Below are positions 22,905 to 35,705 of a DNA stretch of 64,000 nucleotides, one piece after another. This stretch comes from Nansenia antarctica. Its lineage: Eukaryota > Chordata > Actinopteri > Argentiniformes > Microstomatidae. Every line of letters starts with the position of its first letter. Within the stretch, counting starts at the first letter, position 1. Where the stretch lies: the NCBI GenBank assembly GCA_963989245.1, contig OZ022339.1:59197554-59261553 (forward strand), read 5' to 3'. The notes below the pieces were generated by a model, which had not been told where the DNA came from, did no database searches, and saw nothing but the letters and a program-made list of their open reading frames with translations. The translations under genes were made by a program, and so were the position numbers.

Positions 22905-23335
22905 TTACATTTACACATTACTACTACTTGAACTTCCTGTACTGCTTCATATCTGTACTATTGCATTTCATCTCATTGTAACCTGCACAGCATTTTGCAC
23001 TACCTGACTACTACTTGAACTTACTGTACTGTATCATATCTGACCTATATTATTGCATACTGTATGATATTGCATTTCATCTCATCGTAACCTGCACATT
23101 ATTTTGAATTACTGTTCTACTGCAGTACGACTGGTCTCGCTGTAGTAAACTACCATCACTTCTTCACCTTATTCTACTTTTTTTTGTATTACTTATCTTA
23201 CTTATTTTACTTGATTCTATTATTGTTGATTTTGTATTCTGCTGCAATGCCAATGTTGAAGAACCTGAACCTAAGAATTTTACTCTGTGTAAACCTGTAC
23301 ATTAGGTAATAAAAGCAATTCTGATTCTGAGATGT
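22905..23335 (+). mobile_element. Probable LINE 3'-end fragment with an internal duplication
   Basis: Two imperfect copies of a block with ACTACTTGAACTT, CTGTACTG and GCATTTCATCTCAT are followed by GGTAATAAAAGCAATTCTGA, a retrotransposon-like 3' end. No ORF. The assignment is by pattern only. Confidence 0.4.
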
Positions 23336-23393
23336 CAGCAGGGCATGGGATGGATTCAAACCCAAGCCAGCATACTGTAGGTCTATGTGTGAA

Positions 23394-23897
23394 CAGGACC
23401 ATGTCCGCAAGGACAAATAGACTGAAGCTCAGCTTCTACCCTAGGGCCATTCAGGCCCTGAACACAGCAAAGACCTAGGTTCTAGGCCCTGGACCATCTA
23501 GACAATTTGATGGCAGCTACTAGATTGTAATCAAGTGCAATACTGAAACACAACTGTGAACATTTCAAACCTGCAAACTGCGACACTTTAAATGAATGTG
23601 CAATAATACTATGTGCAATATGACAACCCTCGGGTACATAAGGTTCAGAGATAGGAAATGTTAGGATATGTATAGCATAGCATAGAGTACAGCACAGTGT
23701 TTTATTTGTATAGTATAGTATAGTGGATAGTGTATATAGCCTTTATTTATGTAAACCAGCTCTTTTCCCTTCTTGTTTTTAGTATTCTTTTTTTCCTAGC
23801 ACCAGGGGAGCCCCCCCTCCCAAATGTCGTTGTATGGTACCTGTACTATATTAATGACAATAAAGACCATTCATTCATTCATTCATTCATTCATTCA
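23394..23897 (+). mobile_element. 5'-truncated non-LTR retrotransposon, 3' end only
   Basis: About 500 bp nearly identical (about 96-97% by eye) to 34651-35148, from CAGGACCATGTCCGCAAGG to the AATGACAATAAAG tail, ending in seven ATTC units. Only the last codons of the reverse-transcriptase ORF and the 3'UTR are present, as expected of a truncated insertion. Confidence 0.85.
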
Positions 23898-26002
23898 AAC
23901 TGTAGGCCATGGTGCTAGACCATTGGATCAGGCCACATGTGTGATATTGCTCTGTTTTAACCTTCATCCCATACTCAGAATGACCATCAAACACTCATCA
24001 TCAAAGTCATGTGAAGTGTCCCATCCAGGGGAGTTGAAGTGGACATTTCGCACACAGAGACTGATGAACTCATTAGCATTTCAAACAGCCAATCAGAGTC
24101 TCATTATGCTCTCTCTGACGACCCTCAGGCGCAGGCCATTATCAACACTTCACTACTCCTCACACAAAGGTACAGGCCGGTGTGAAAGGCATCATGCAAA
24201 GAAATAAAGCCAGCACTGGGGATATGCTGCCTCAATGTGCTTTAATAAACCTGCAGCTGTTATAAGGGTGACTGAAATATTTCGTTTTCTTTTATTTGTG
24301 CAGGGCCTATTCAGAACCCAAGGACATTGCACACAGTAAAAGCAATAGGCCTATACATACACGTCACCAACAGAATAGTTTGTTGTGTGTGACTCATTTA
24401 GGACACAAGCTGTTGCTATTTCTATTGAACGCTGGACAGAAATAAAAAAACAGAACTACTGTGAATAACAATAGAATACTCTGCTTTTCCAAAAAATGTA
24501 TTCTGTAGTGTTTTCAAATGAAACAAAATATCCTGCCCTTCTTATACTTTTAGAATTTGTTTGTACGAAACATTTCACCCCAGCGTTTCCAAGCACCCTT
24601 TTTCCAATAACTCCCTGTTGTTTGTGTTTTATCAAAGTCATCCTTACCCTCACACCCCCCCCACCTCCCCTCATCCCAAATCCCAGTGGACAGCACTGTT
24701 CACTTTCAAAGTTCAAAGAGCACAATCTCATCAGCCAACGTTCAATCCTTCAGTCCAGAGGACAAATCTAACCACTCGACACTCTGATGGCTAATGAACG
24801 GCCGTGTTATCTTCTCAGAATAGAGGACTCTGTGGGTTAAAGTGTTCTGTCTCAGATCTTACGAATATAAACACCGTTTGAATATAAACAGAATCTGATG
24901 TGAGGAGGCTAAAGATAGAGGGATGGTCCACTGACACAAGATGGCCAACGTGTCATCGCCCAGGTGTGAGATACACATTGGTTGTGGATTAGGAGAGAGA
25001 TGACCAAACAATGATGGGCTTTGTCCAAATACTCCGTCCTTTTCTGCAGCTTATCGCTGAAAACATCAAGGTAAAAGGCTGAGAGGGGTTTCTACTAACA
25101 ACTTCACAGAGTGTACAATATATATTTATTGTAAAAAATTGATTTCTAACATAGAAAAACATGATGACATAGGATAGACAAATTAATATAGATCAGTCAC
25201 AGTGGCCATGGGGCACAGGAGAAGAGGGGAAGACGAGCTGATTGGGACAAGGCAAGTGTAGCGTTTGTTTCATGGGATCTGTGGATCTTGAAAAGTGACA
25301 GTTATGCAACTGTATATAAATATATAATAAGTTAGATTTGCATATGGACATTTGAAGGTTTTGTTTGGCTGGAAGCTCCGACACAGGGTGTGTCTTTGTC
25401 TGGGAATCAGGGGGGGGTGATGTTCTCACACTGGTTTAGGGGGGGGATGTTGTGACATACACACGAGACACACGTTGGCTTAGTGGCACAGCGGCAAGTG
25501 AGGACACGATGCCACCAGGAACAACCAATACTGGACCCTGTCTCACACAAACGCACACACACACCCACACACCCACACACACACACACACCCTCCCCCAA
25601 CCGTAGCAGGAACTGGACGATTAACAGTAGTGTTTGTTGACACACGCTCAGTGCATGGTCTCAGGGATAAAGTGACAGTGTGTGTTACTGTAAACTCTCT
25701 CATGAGAGTCTCATAATGGCTTGTTTAGGCTTGTTGTGATGAGAGTGACTGGCTGAGTGGACGTTACTCATAGAGCGCCATGTCGCCGGGTGACTCATCA
25801 CCTCTCACCGTCTGTCCCGGCATCAGGAAGACATTGTGTCATCGATTCTGAATAAATCTATCAACAGATAACACCCCAGTAGTCTTCCAAATACAACACT
25901 TTTGTGTCCTCTGAGAGGGAGTCAACCGCTCTCATAAAACAAATAAGCACAAAAGCACAGTCACATTCAACACTGTGTCAAAATACAGATAAGCAATGTG
26001 GA
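23898..26002. other. Intergenic, no gene seen
   Basis: It holds a C-rich run near 24655 and a (CA)n/CCCAC tract at 25550-25600. No recognisable coding sequence. Confidence 0.6.
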
Positions 26003-26006
26003 TGTA

Positions 26007-26545
26007 CACTCACCGGCCACTTTATTAGGCACACCTTGCTAGTACCGGGTTGGACCCCCTCTTTTGCAATCAGAACTGCCTTAATTCTTTGTGGCATAGA
26101 TTCAACAAGGTGCTGGAAACATTCCTCAGAGATTTTGGTCCATATTGACATAATAATATCACGCAGTTGCTGAATATTTGTGCCAAGAAACACACCAGTA
26201 CACAATTTTCGGCCAGAGAACTGCCGCTCACTGGATATTTTCTCTTTTTCTGACCATTCTCTGTTATCCCTAGAGAAGGTTGTGCGGGAAAATCCCAATA
26301 GATCAGCACTTTCTGAAATACTCAGAACAGCCTGTCTGGCACCAACACCCATGCCACGTTCAAAGTCCCTTAAATCACCTTTCTTTCCCATTCTGCTTGG
26401 TGCTTGGTTTGGTTATGTATGAACTTCAACAGATCGTCTTGACCATGTCTACATGCCGAAATGCATTGAGATGCTGCCACATGATTGGCTGATCAGATAT
26501 TTGCGTTAACGTGCAGTTTGAAAGGTGTACCTAATGTATATCATA
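26007..26545 (-). mobile_element. Internally deleted Tc1/mariner transposon
   Basis: The left end CACTCACCGGCCACTTTATT is the familiar end of a fish Tc1/mariner family; the right end keeps only AGGTGTACCTAAT. On the minus strand an ORF from 26391 opens MGKKGDLRDFERGMGVGAR, the helix-turn-helix N-terminus of the transposase. After about 70 codons it jumps to the family C-terminus (LVESMPQRIKAVL). The DDE catalytic core is missing, so the element cannot make transposase. Confidence 0.85.
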
Positions 26546-29055
26546 TATATATAACTACGTAACTTGAAAGGGGAATTGGCGTGCTGAACTCCCTCAAAAG
26601 ATTGCTTTTGCTTTTCAGGGTGCTGGGTCACAACAGCATATGAAAAAAGGAATGATCCTGGATGTATATTATGTAAACATGATGATATAACAGCAGGCTG
26701 TCATGTTGACCGATACACCAGGGGCAGTGAGAGAGAGCCTACAGGTGCAGACTGATGCTCTGACTCTGTGGTGACTTGACTTGCCAGTGGCCCAACACAC
26801 AATGTCTCATTGTCTATGCACTGTGTACTGTATGTCTATGCATCAAGGAGAAATGTATCATGGTCTGTGAAGTGATGATACTCATAGCCCTCAATTAATC
26901 CACTGATGTTACATACTACAGTACTTAACCATGACATTTGTTATTCTCATTTCCCAAACAAGACAGCTATCCAAATAGAGTATCAAATGTGTTGACGATA
27001 TTGATTTTTGTCATGGAAACAAGCAGGAGGTATTAGAACCGTCTTGTTGATTATCCCAGGCTTCAGGGTAGTGAGAGAGCCTGCAGAGGAAAGCAAGAAC
27101 CATCTGTGTATAATGCATTTAGAATAGACTGATAGCCTTCTGTGAACATCCCATTATGCATTATAAGCTCTGCAATAAGCATTCTTAAACCAACTTCAAA
27201 GGGCTTGTGCATACTTTGCCATTGTCAGACATAGTTGAGAAGACAGTAAGAAAGGTGGCAGCACTCTCATGAGACAGCATGAGACAGCATGAGAGGACTT
27301 GACTGTGTTATTATGAACGCTGTAAACAAGACAAGGATTACAGTATCTCGACCAATCATGGGATAAGAAAAAAGGTCATGTGAAAATATAACACCACACG
27401 CCATTTGATCTTATCAACAGCGTCAATCAAACTGACATGTTAGGGATGAAATCAGTGAAAACAAAACTATCCATAAAATCTCATCATTTTGATTGTAGAG
27501 AGACATGAAGGCATGATGGCACCAATGATGAAACTACTGTCCGATTAGAGCGCATGAGGAAGAAATAGGGAGAGTGCCTGAGGGACACTTTTACCAACAC
27601 AGCTAAAAAGCTGGTAAGCATTAGCATGGTAGACACCTGCCATAGAAATACATAGAGAGTAGAATACAACTGTCTATATCTACTGCTCACCGCTTACTAC
27701 TCTTGTTAGCCCACCAGACCGGCTGGGCAGGCTCCGTCTCAGAGTCTACTGAGCCGGTCTGACTGGAAGTACGCCTCACTTACTCCTCTTACCACATGCA
27801 GGTGGAGACGGAACCAAAGCAGGAGGGAGGAGGTTCTTTTCTCGTTTTTTGTAAGTACCGGTAATTGTGAATGTCAGGCACTTACAGTACAGTGACATGA
27901 TACAGATTGACACCTGCTATGGGCATGACAGACCCTCACAGGGCCACACAACAAAGGCACACGTCAGACTTAAGATATTAGTCATTGAGGGAGGAGCAGA
28001 TTAGGTGGCTTGAGTAGATCTATGGGTAAATACGTATGTCAACATCCTGATTGAACATCAACACAGAGATGTATGAGGACAAGAAGAAGGCTGCCATTGG
28101 GCTTTCCTGATCAGGGAGGAAACTAGTCCCTGGGCAAATAAAGACTTAAATCTCCCTCTGAGCAAGCTCATAAATCATGCTGGTGGCCTAAGCCAATACA
28201 ATGTCATTATTGTTCTCATGAAGTAAACTACAGGTGTAGGGGAGGCTCATCTTACAGAGGAGTCTTTGTCATTATTTATAGAAGAAAGCACCATATTTTC
28301 TGCAAACAGATCTCAAAACCTCATCTTTATCTAATCTATGACAAAACATTGTTGCTTGGCCTACACACTTAACTCATCGAGCTGTCTCCACTGACGTTTC
28401 AGCATATATATTTTTAATAACAATTAATAAAATCCTTACATTATTAAGGAATATGTGCCATTTCATGACAAGTCAATAGACCTTGTTCTCAGCAGGGGCC
28501 TGTAAGCATATTAATATGTTTTTCTTCTTCTCAGGCCTATTCTTGTACGCCAGTGTAGGAACTTACATGTGTCTATACAATCACATATCAATATTTAAAC
28601 CCATCATCTGTCTTCTCTAAACCATCTTTTGTTCAGTTCAGGCACAACAAAACACGAAGAACACACCCTTGTTCTGGTACTGGCCACTGGGCAGCAGTTG
28701 TATCATTTGAATAAAGAGGATGTGTTTTTGGGTGAGAGTTCACCGTGGGACAGCTGGATGACGTACTAGCCAGCTCAAAGACCCCCCCTGTCATGCTGGG
28801 CTGGAGAGCCCTCAAAATCTCCTGAACTGAGGAGAGACCTGAAGTACGTCTAGGAGAAATAAGGGCGGAAGGGAGAGAGCGGTGAAGAGAGATAGTGTGA
28901 GAGAGAAAAAAAAGCATCAGAGAGATGATGTGGAAACGAGACGATTACAGATAAAGAAAAGAGGATTAGCCAGGACAATGAATGGAGTGACGCCAGCAGT
29001 TGGAAGTGTGGATGTTGAAAAAAAGGCAAGCTCAGTTGTCTGTGGTGGATCAGAG

Positions 29056-29071
29056 AGAGAGAGGGGGGGTG

Positions 29072-29114
<43 letters not shown>

Positions 29115-29151
29115 GGAGTGAAAGAGGGTGGAGTGAGAGAGGCACGCCTGA

Positions 29152-29230
<79 letters not shown>
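29056..29230. repeat. (GA)n microsatellite
   Basis: A nearly pure AG run of more than 60 bp (29170-29230) follows an interrupted GA/GGGTGGAG segment. The strand asymmetry makes triplex-type structure possible. Confidence 0.95.
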
Positions 29231-29231
<1 letters not shown>

Positions 29232-29719
29232 ACTTGTGTAGGTACAATAAGCCACTCTCAAATTCACTGAGGCAGTTTAGATATTTAAATCCCAGTGCCA
29301 AATCTCAAACTGACACTCAGCTACACCTGCCACCAGGAAGTAGATTGAGTAGACATTTCAAATGGGTGGATAGAAAGCCTCTAAAGGAAAACAGAGGATG
29401 GGCTTAAGTTTCCTCTACAGTTTCCTACTCAATATGAATGAAAAACAATACAAACACAACATTGAAACAGGAAGAGTTTCCTCCATTCCCTCAACTCTAT
29501 GCACCACATTGTTTAGTATTGGTTGTATCACAATACAACCTTCCACCCGGGAGGGTAGCAACGGTTCCTCTGCTGACTATTAAAACACTTGTGTATGACC
29601 TTCCCCTGCTCCTCAAGGGGTGACAGTAGAGTGAATATGTGACTTTATATGCTGTCACCACAGTGTTGCTCCGCTTAGCTCATGGCCTATGAATCTGACA
29701 CAGCCAGGTCAGAAAGGGG

Positions 29720-29721
<2 letters not shown>

Positions 29722-29758
<37 letters not shown>
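29722..29758. repeat. (GT)n microsatellite
   Basis: About 18 GT units in intergenic DNA. Confidence 0.95.
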
Positions 29759-29759
<1 letters not shown>

Positions 29760-32007
29760 TTACAGCAGGGGGCCAGAGGAAACTCCCAGCTCGGTGGGGT
29801 ACTAACCCACTCTCTCCAACCCAACCCTAAGGCATTCAGTCACAGCCCAACACCATGATCCACCCATCAACCCACTTGCTAATCCTGCGATGGGACTTCA
29901 AATACATTAACTAACGTGGAAAAATACAAATACCCCCCTCCTCAGCCTATCAATTCCTTTTTACATGACAGCAAGGGTGCATAGTGAATGGTCCATTCTA
30001 AGTTTGCCCAGTTCACCTTTCTTTAGGTTACATTGAAGTTAATGAGTAATTCAAACCCATGATTATGGGGTTCATGGGGGGGTATTCAATCAAACTGTGC
30101 AGGACTAATCCTGATTTCCCCCCAGTATGGGACAGCCCCTCTCTCCGCCAAAACCCCCCACTGGGTTTGATTTATGATCAGTTTTTTTTTTTTTACGAGG
30201 TCTGCTCAGAAGGCCTGAGGTGTGGGGTGGTCACTCACTCCCACCCCTCTGGCCCTGGTGCCTGGGTGTTTCACACCTCCGGGAGGCACCATTATCCTGT
30301 CAGAGGGGTCCTCTTCACAGCAGGGTTACGAGCCGCCCCAAGAAATCACACCCCTCTGCTTGTTTTGACGGCCCTGGAGCAGGGTTTCACGCTCATAGGC
30401 CCGGGAGCTACAAATGGTCAACAGGATGGTGGGAAACGTGGTCCTCAGAAAGGAGGGAAAAGGTTGACCTGGAGAAAGTCTCTATTGAGATGTAATGAGG
30501 TCTGTAATCTGTGGATAAATTGCTGAAGTCTGTTCGTGCAATGGGAGCATTTTTTTGAGTTCTACAAACAATTCTATTGGTATTAACGTTCCCTGTGGGC
30601 TGTCTCTCTCTCATTGAAAGCAGTGGTACAAATAACTTTTCTCTGCTGAAGTGAAGACTTCTGGCTAGGAAACGTTAATGAACAGGCAAACCTGAATAAC
30701 GACCTCGGTTTTATAACAAAAGCAAAGAGATGGTTTTGAGGAAGTGATGAAGAATGGAGCGACTGAATGGAGACATAGTGCTGAGATACGGAGGCGAAGG
30801 TCAAACCAATTATTCTCAAGCATGCTCAATTGACATTGAACACATTGTTCAACAACACTTTTCTTAAGCCTCCTGCTTTTTTGTCAGTTGAGCCTGGCAG
30901 ACAATCATTCGTGTCGATGATGCTCACAGTAGGAAGTAGACAGTCTGTCACAGTTAGGCCTACATTGAGCTGATCTGCATCTGAATCACTTTGTCCAAAA
31001 CTGTCCCTGTAGGAATGAATCAATGAATGGATAGTATCACCACACCGTGGCCTTCCTTCGAAGACAAGTCAGATGCAATGACCATTCAAACTGAACACCA
31101 CACACAAATACTATTGTATTATATACTATACTATACAATACTATACTTGTAATGTATACTATAGTATTGTAAAAAAGCAAAAAAGCTGAACAAGAGACAA
31201 TGCCCTACTAAGGGGGTAATTAGGATTCATTAAGGTTCTGTTGATAGGCCAGTCTAACCTCACTAACCCTTAATAAGTATTTATCATCCTCTTATATGTT
31301 AAATACTATCACCAAAACTAACAGTGATGCTAATAGTGTTGCTATAAGCTAGTATGTCAATGAAGCAGGTGGGTTTTGACTATAGAGCCAGAGGTGAGTC
31401 TTATGAAACTGCTCCAAACATGGCACGATCTGTTCAGTCAGATACCATCTACCTGTATGCAAACTCCCAGAGAATTTGAAAAGAAAACATTTCCTGACAA
31501 GAAATTGCATAATCTCTGTCCAATGACTGACCTACTGGTGACTATCTGGAGCATGTGCGTTATCCTGATCTTTTACACCACCAACAACCACATCTCATCT
31601 AAGGGCCATCTTAGAGCACCAGGCAAGGACACTTTCTATCCAAAAAACAGTATTAATTATAACTAAGCTATATAATAAAAAAAAACACCAGATGCTGAGA
31701 AAATCTATCTATTCAACAAAGTGGAAGGGGTTTGGCCCTGGGTTAAGGTTGAGTCAAAGCGGCTTGTGCTGCCCTCTACTGGTAGTAAAAAAAAAAAAGC
31801 AACAAGTCAAGAGAACTAAATTAGAATTGTCTTATTTATCAATCATGATAAATAACCATTACAAAGGTAATAGTATAGAATTATATCATACTATAGCACA
31901 GTATAGCAGTATAGCCTTCTTGGTAGATCAAACATTTAAAATGCCTTCACTCCAAAGAGCGTCCAAACGAAATACATTATTTATACAGGATTTTCCACAG
32001 AGCATTT

Positions 32008-32090
32008 TTTACATTACATTTTTGGCATTTAGCAGACGCCTTTATCAAAAGCAAATTACAACAAATAGATTTGAATAAGGCATAGGATAC
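32008..32090 (-). mobile_element. L2-like LINE, 3' tail portion (split copy)
   Basis: TTTTTGGCATTTAGCAGACG at 32012 and the following sequence match the 3' end of the LINE at 18993-20520. The next part of that LINE resumes at about 35190, so this copy appears split by about 3.1 kb of later DNA. Confidence 0.65.
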
Positions 32091-32644
32091 ACGGCGCCGG
32101 ATTTGACTGAAACGGCGATTAGGCAAGTAACATCATGTTGTAGAAATAAAGTTTGATTGATTGATGTATGTGCGCATATGGTGCGACCCAACCATTCAGC
32201 GCAAGTCTGGTGCTGTAAATATCCTACACTTGATAAACCAGTGCTGTGATATTATTTATCGTCTTAGCAAGAGGCACTTCAACAATTATCATAACGTTTA
32301 TTATGCATATACTCTTTTTATACAACCTAAATGTACAGATGAATAAGGTAGGCTATACATGACATTTCTTGGATGCAGACTTAATGTAAGTGGAGATGAG
32401 ATTGATTGGGAGTTGACAATACTACCGAATGAATGAAAATTAATGAATTTCTATTATTTTATGAAATAATCCCTCCAGCCCTCAAAATATTTGAAACATT
32501 TTCTGGGTCTACCAGTACGCGCATGCTCAGTGTACCTGAATACGTGGTTCCATGTAGCCAGAGATTCTTTTGCGCGACAATGAGAAAACGCTTGTGTGGC
32601 CTCGAAATTGCGTTTCATTGTTGTGTAGCATAGGCCTAAGTAAG

Positions 32645-33645
32645 TCAGCCCTAACCCTAGCTCCAGACTTAACCCTAACTTCAGGCCTAACCCTAGCTCC
32701 AGCCCTAACCCTAGCTCCAGCCCTAACCCTAGCTCCAGACTTAACCCTAACTTCAGGCCTAACCCTAACTTCAGGCCTAACCCTAACTTCAGGCCTAACC
32801 CTAGCTCCAGACTTAACCCTAACTTCAGGCCTAACCCTAGCTCCAGCCATAACCCTAGCTCCAGCCCTAACCCTAGCTCCAGCCCTAGCCCTAGCTCCAG
32901 CCCTAACCCTAGCTCCAGCCTTAACCATAGCTCCAGCCCTAACCCTAGCTCCAGCCCTAATCCTAGCTCCAGGCCTAACCCTAGCTCCAGCCTTAACCCT
33001 AGCTCCAGCCTTAACCCTAGCTCCAGGCCTAACCCTAGCTCCAGGCCTAACCCTAGCTCCAGCCTTAACCCTAGCTCCAGCCCTAATCCTAGCTCCAGGC
33101 CTAACCCTAGCTCCAGCCCTAACCCTAGCTTCAGCCTTAACCCTAGCTCCAGAATTAACCCTAGCTCCAGCCCTAACCCTAGCTCCAGGCCTAACCCTAG
33201 CTCCAGCCTTAACCCTAGCTCCAGCCCTAACCCTAGCTCCAGCCCTAACCCTAGCTCCAGCGCTAACCCTAGCTCCAGGCCTAACCCTAGCTCCTGCCCT
33301 AACTCTAGCTCCAGGCCTAACCCTTGCTCCAGCCCTAACCATAGGTCAGGTACTAACACTAGCTCCAGCCTTAACCCTAGCTACAGCGCTAACACTAGCT
33401 CCAGCCCTAACCCTAGCTCCTGCCCCAACCCTAGCTCCAGCCCTAACCCTAGGTCCGGTACTAACACTAGCTCCAGCCCTAACCCTAGGTCCAGGCCGAA
33501 CCCTAGCTCCAGACTTAACCCTAGCTCCAGCCCCAACCCTAGCTCCAGCACTAACCCTAGCTCCAGCACTAACCCCAGCTCCAGGCCTATCCCTAGCTCT
33601 AGCCTTAACCCTAGCTCCAGCCTTAACCCTAGCTCCAGCCCTAAC
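32645..33645. repeat. Telomere-like 18-bp minisatellite
   Basis: Roughly 55 units of CCTAACCCTAGCTCCAGC and close variants, with occasional TTAACCCTAACTTCAGG units near the left end. Each unit contains CCCTAACCCTA or a one-base variant, that is, the vertebrate telomere hexamer on the C-strand. The 18-bp length keeps long reading frames open on both strands (Ala-Leu-Thr-Leu-Ala-Pro and similar), but nothing suggests a protein. Confidence 0.95.
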
Positions 33646-35148
33646 ATCGTCACACGCCTCCCGCCCAACCTGGATCCATACCAGTTCGCCTACAGAGCCC
33701 ACAGGTCCACAGAGGACGCCATCGCAACGACTCTCCACTCCACTCTATCCCACCTGGAGAGGGGGAACAGCTACGCGAGACTGCTCTTTGTGGACTTCAG
33801 CTCTGCCTTCAACACTATCCTTCCAGACAGGCTAGTGACCAAACTACTAGACCTGGGACTATCACACTCCATCTGTGCATGGATCAAGGACTTCCTGTCT
33901 GACCGCCCCCAGAGGGTGCGGGTGGGCTCCCACACCTCCACAGCCCTCAGACTCAGCACTGGGTCCCCCCAGGGCTGCGTGCTAAGCCCCATCCTCTACA
34001 ACCTCTACACCTACGACTTCACCCCCGTCCACCCCAGCAACTCCATCATAAAGTTTGCAGACAACACCACCGTGGTGGGCTGCATCTCGGGGGGGGGACG
34101 AGGCGGCGTACAGGGATGAGGTGGAGCAGCTGGGCAAGCTGTGCAAGGTTAACAACCTGCTGCTGAACCAGTCAAAGACCCAGGAAATCATCGTGGACTT
34201 CAGGAGGAAAAAATCTGAGGTCCAGCCCCTGCTCGTCGATGGAGGGAGTGTGGAGAGAGTCTCAACTCTCCGATTCCTGGGGGTGCACATACAGGATGAC
34301 CTGTCCTGGAAGACCAACACAGCAGCCATCATCAAGAAGGCACAACAGCGGCTCTACTTCCTGAGAGTCCTCAGGAAATACCACCTCAGACAGGAGCTGC
34401 TTGTGACCTTCTACCGCTGCACAGTGGAGAGCATCCTCACCTACTGCATCTGCGTGTGGTTCTCCAGCTGCACAGCCGCAGAGGAAAGCGCTACAGAGAG
34501 TCGTGAGATCGGCCCAGAAGATCATCGGCGCCCCCCTCCCCTCTCTGGAAGAGCTGTACAACACACGCTGCCTCAGGAAGGCCTCCAAGATCTCCAGAGA
34601 CCCATCCCACCCTGGGAACGAACACTTTGTTCGGCTGCCCTCAGGCAGGCGGTTCAGGACCATGTCCGCAAGGACAAATAGACTGAAGCTCAGCTTCTAC
34701 CCTAGGGCCATTCAGGCCCTGAACACAGCAAAGACCTAGGTTCTAGGCCCTGGACAATCTAGACAATTTGATGGCAGCTACTAGATTGTAATCAAGTGCA
34801 ATACTGAAATACAACTGTGAACATTTCAAACCTGCAAACTGCAACACTTTAAATGAATGTGCAATAATACTATGTGCAATATGACAGACAACCCTCGTGT
34901 ACAGAAGGTTCAGAGATAGGAAATGTTAGGATATTTATAGCATAGCATAGAGTACAGCACAGTGTTTTATATGTATAGTATAGTAGATAGTGTATATAGC
35001 CTTTATTTATGTAAACCAGTTCTTTTTCCTTCTTGTTTTTAGTTTAAAAAAATCCTAGCACCAGGGGAGCCCCCCCCCCCCCCACACACATTTCGTTGTA
35101 TGGTACCTGTACTGTATAAATGACAATAAATACCATTCATTCATTCAT
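33646..35148 (+). mobile_element. 5'-truncated Rex/jockey-like LINE inserted in the minisatellite
   Basis: The coding part starts inside the reverse transcriptase (DPYQFAYRAHRSTEDAI), continues through VDFSSAFNTI and STGSPQGCVLSPILYN, and reaches the catalytic box, which reads FADN instead of FADD. Frame changes occur at a G-run near 34090 and again near 34490, so it is dead. The 3'UTR ends TTTCGTTGTATGGTACCTG, then AATGACAATAAA and an ATTC repeat. Minisatellite units lie on both sides. The clade (Rex1/CR1 or jockey-like) is tentative. Confidence 0.85.
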
Positions 35149-35190
35149 AACCCTAGCTCCAGACTTACCTAGCTCCAGACTTAACCCTAG
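35149..35190. repeat. Right-hand stub of the telomere-like minisatellite
   Basis: AACCCTAGCTCCAGACTTA and one further unit resume directly after the LINE tail, showing that the LINE landed within the array. Confidence 0.85.
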
Positions 35191-35405
35191 TGAATCATCC
35201 ATCCACCAGTCATAGCAGGGAAAAGTAATCTATGCTCAGGGCAGGGGCCATGCTAGAAGAAGGAAGATTTTTTAAAATTCAATTGTTTTTATATGAACAG
35301 TAGAGAAACTATACAGGGGGGTAGAGGGGATGTCTCAGGAGGCACATAGGTGGGTTGTCAGTCTAGGGGGGAAGATAGGGAGTGACTCTGCAGTCCTGAC
35401 ATTCC
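35190..35405 (-). mobile_element. L2-like LINE, inner portion of the split copy
   Basis: GTGAATCA at 35190 and the following blocks (GATGTCTCAGGAGG, GTGACTCTGC) align in order with 19085-19440 of the other L2-like LINE. It continues the fragment at 32008-32090. Confidence 0.6.
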
Positions 35406-35491
35406 AGAGCTAATTTGACATGTAGTCACATACATTTATGAAATCCATATCATGGATCATCATCAAATCCGTTATCATGATTCAATTTGTT

Positions 35492-35497
35492 TTTATT
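35492..35497 (-). terminator. Possible pigh poly(A) signal
   Basis: TTTATT on plus is AATAAA on minus, about 530 nt past the pigh stop. If used, the MITE at 35706-35830 lies in the pigh 3'UTR. Confidence 0.3.
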
Positions 35498-35705
35498 TTT
35501 CACACAATAAAAAACATTTACAAAAAGCAATACTACATAATATAGAACTATTGTATTTAAGACATTTTAAATATGAAAGGACAGGGATTGCTACAAAATC
35601 TTTCTTCAAGTGGTTTTAAATCATAAATACAGTAACATAACTAAGTATTAATGACAGGGTAAAAAGTATATTTCAGTGTGATACAATATCATTTTCTGAC
35701 ACTAG

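Larger units (their letters stand above)
26546..32005. other. Gene desert with microsatellites
   Basis: No gene was recognised on either strand. Structured items are a (GA)n tract at 29078-29230 and a (GT)n at 29722-29758. Open frames over the GA tract encode only Arg-Glu or Ser-Leu repeats. Confidence 0.6.

Noticed and set aside
28850..29407. Arg-Glu and Ser-Leu repeat ORFs
   Set aside because: They result from the (GA)n tract and have no flanking conserved domain.
30059..30526. A 155-codon plus-strand ORF
   Set aside because: No recognisable domain, repeats or splice context; composition looks like chance open frame in a C-rich stretch.
32570..33835. A 421-codon plus-strand ORF and 271- and 301-codon minus-strand ORFs
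   Set aside because: They are translations of the 18-bp minisatellite, whose length is a multiple of three. All frames give simple hexapeptide repeats and no start context, splice signals or homology.
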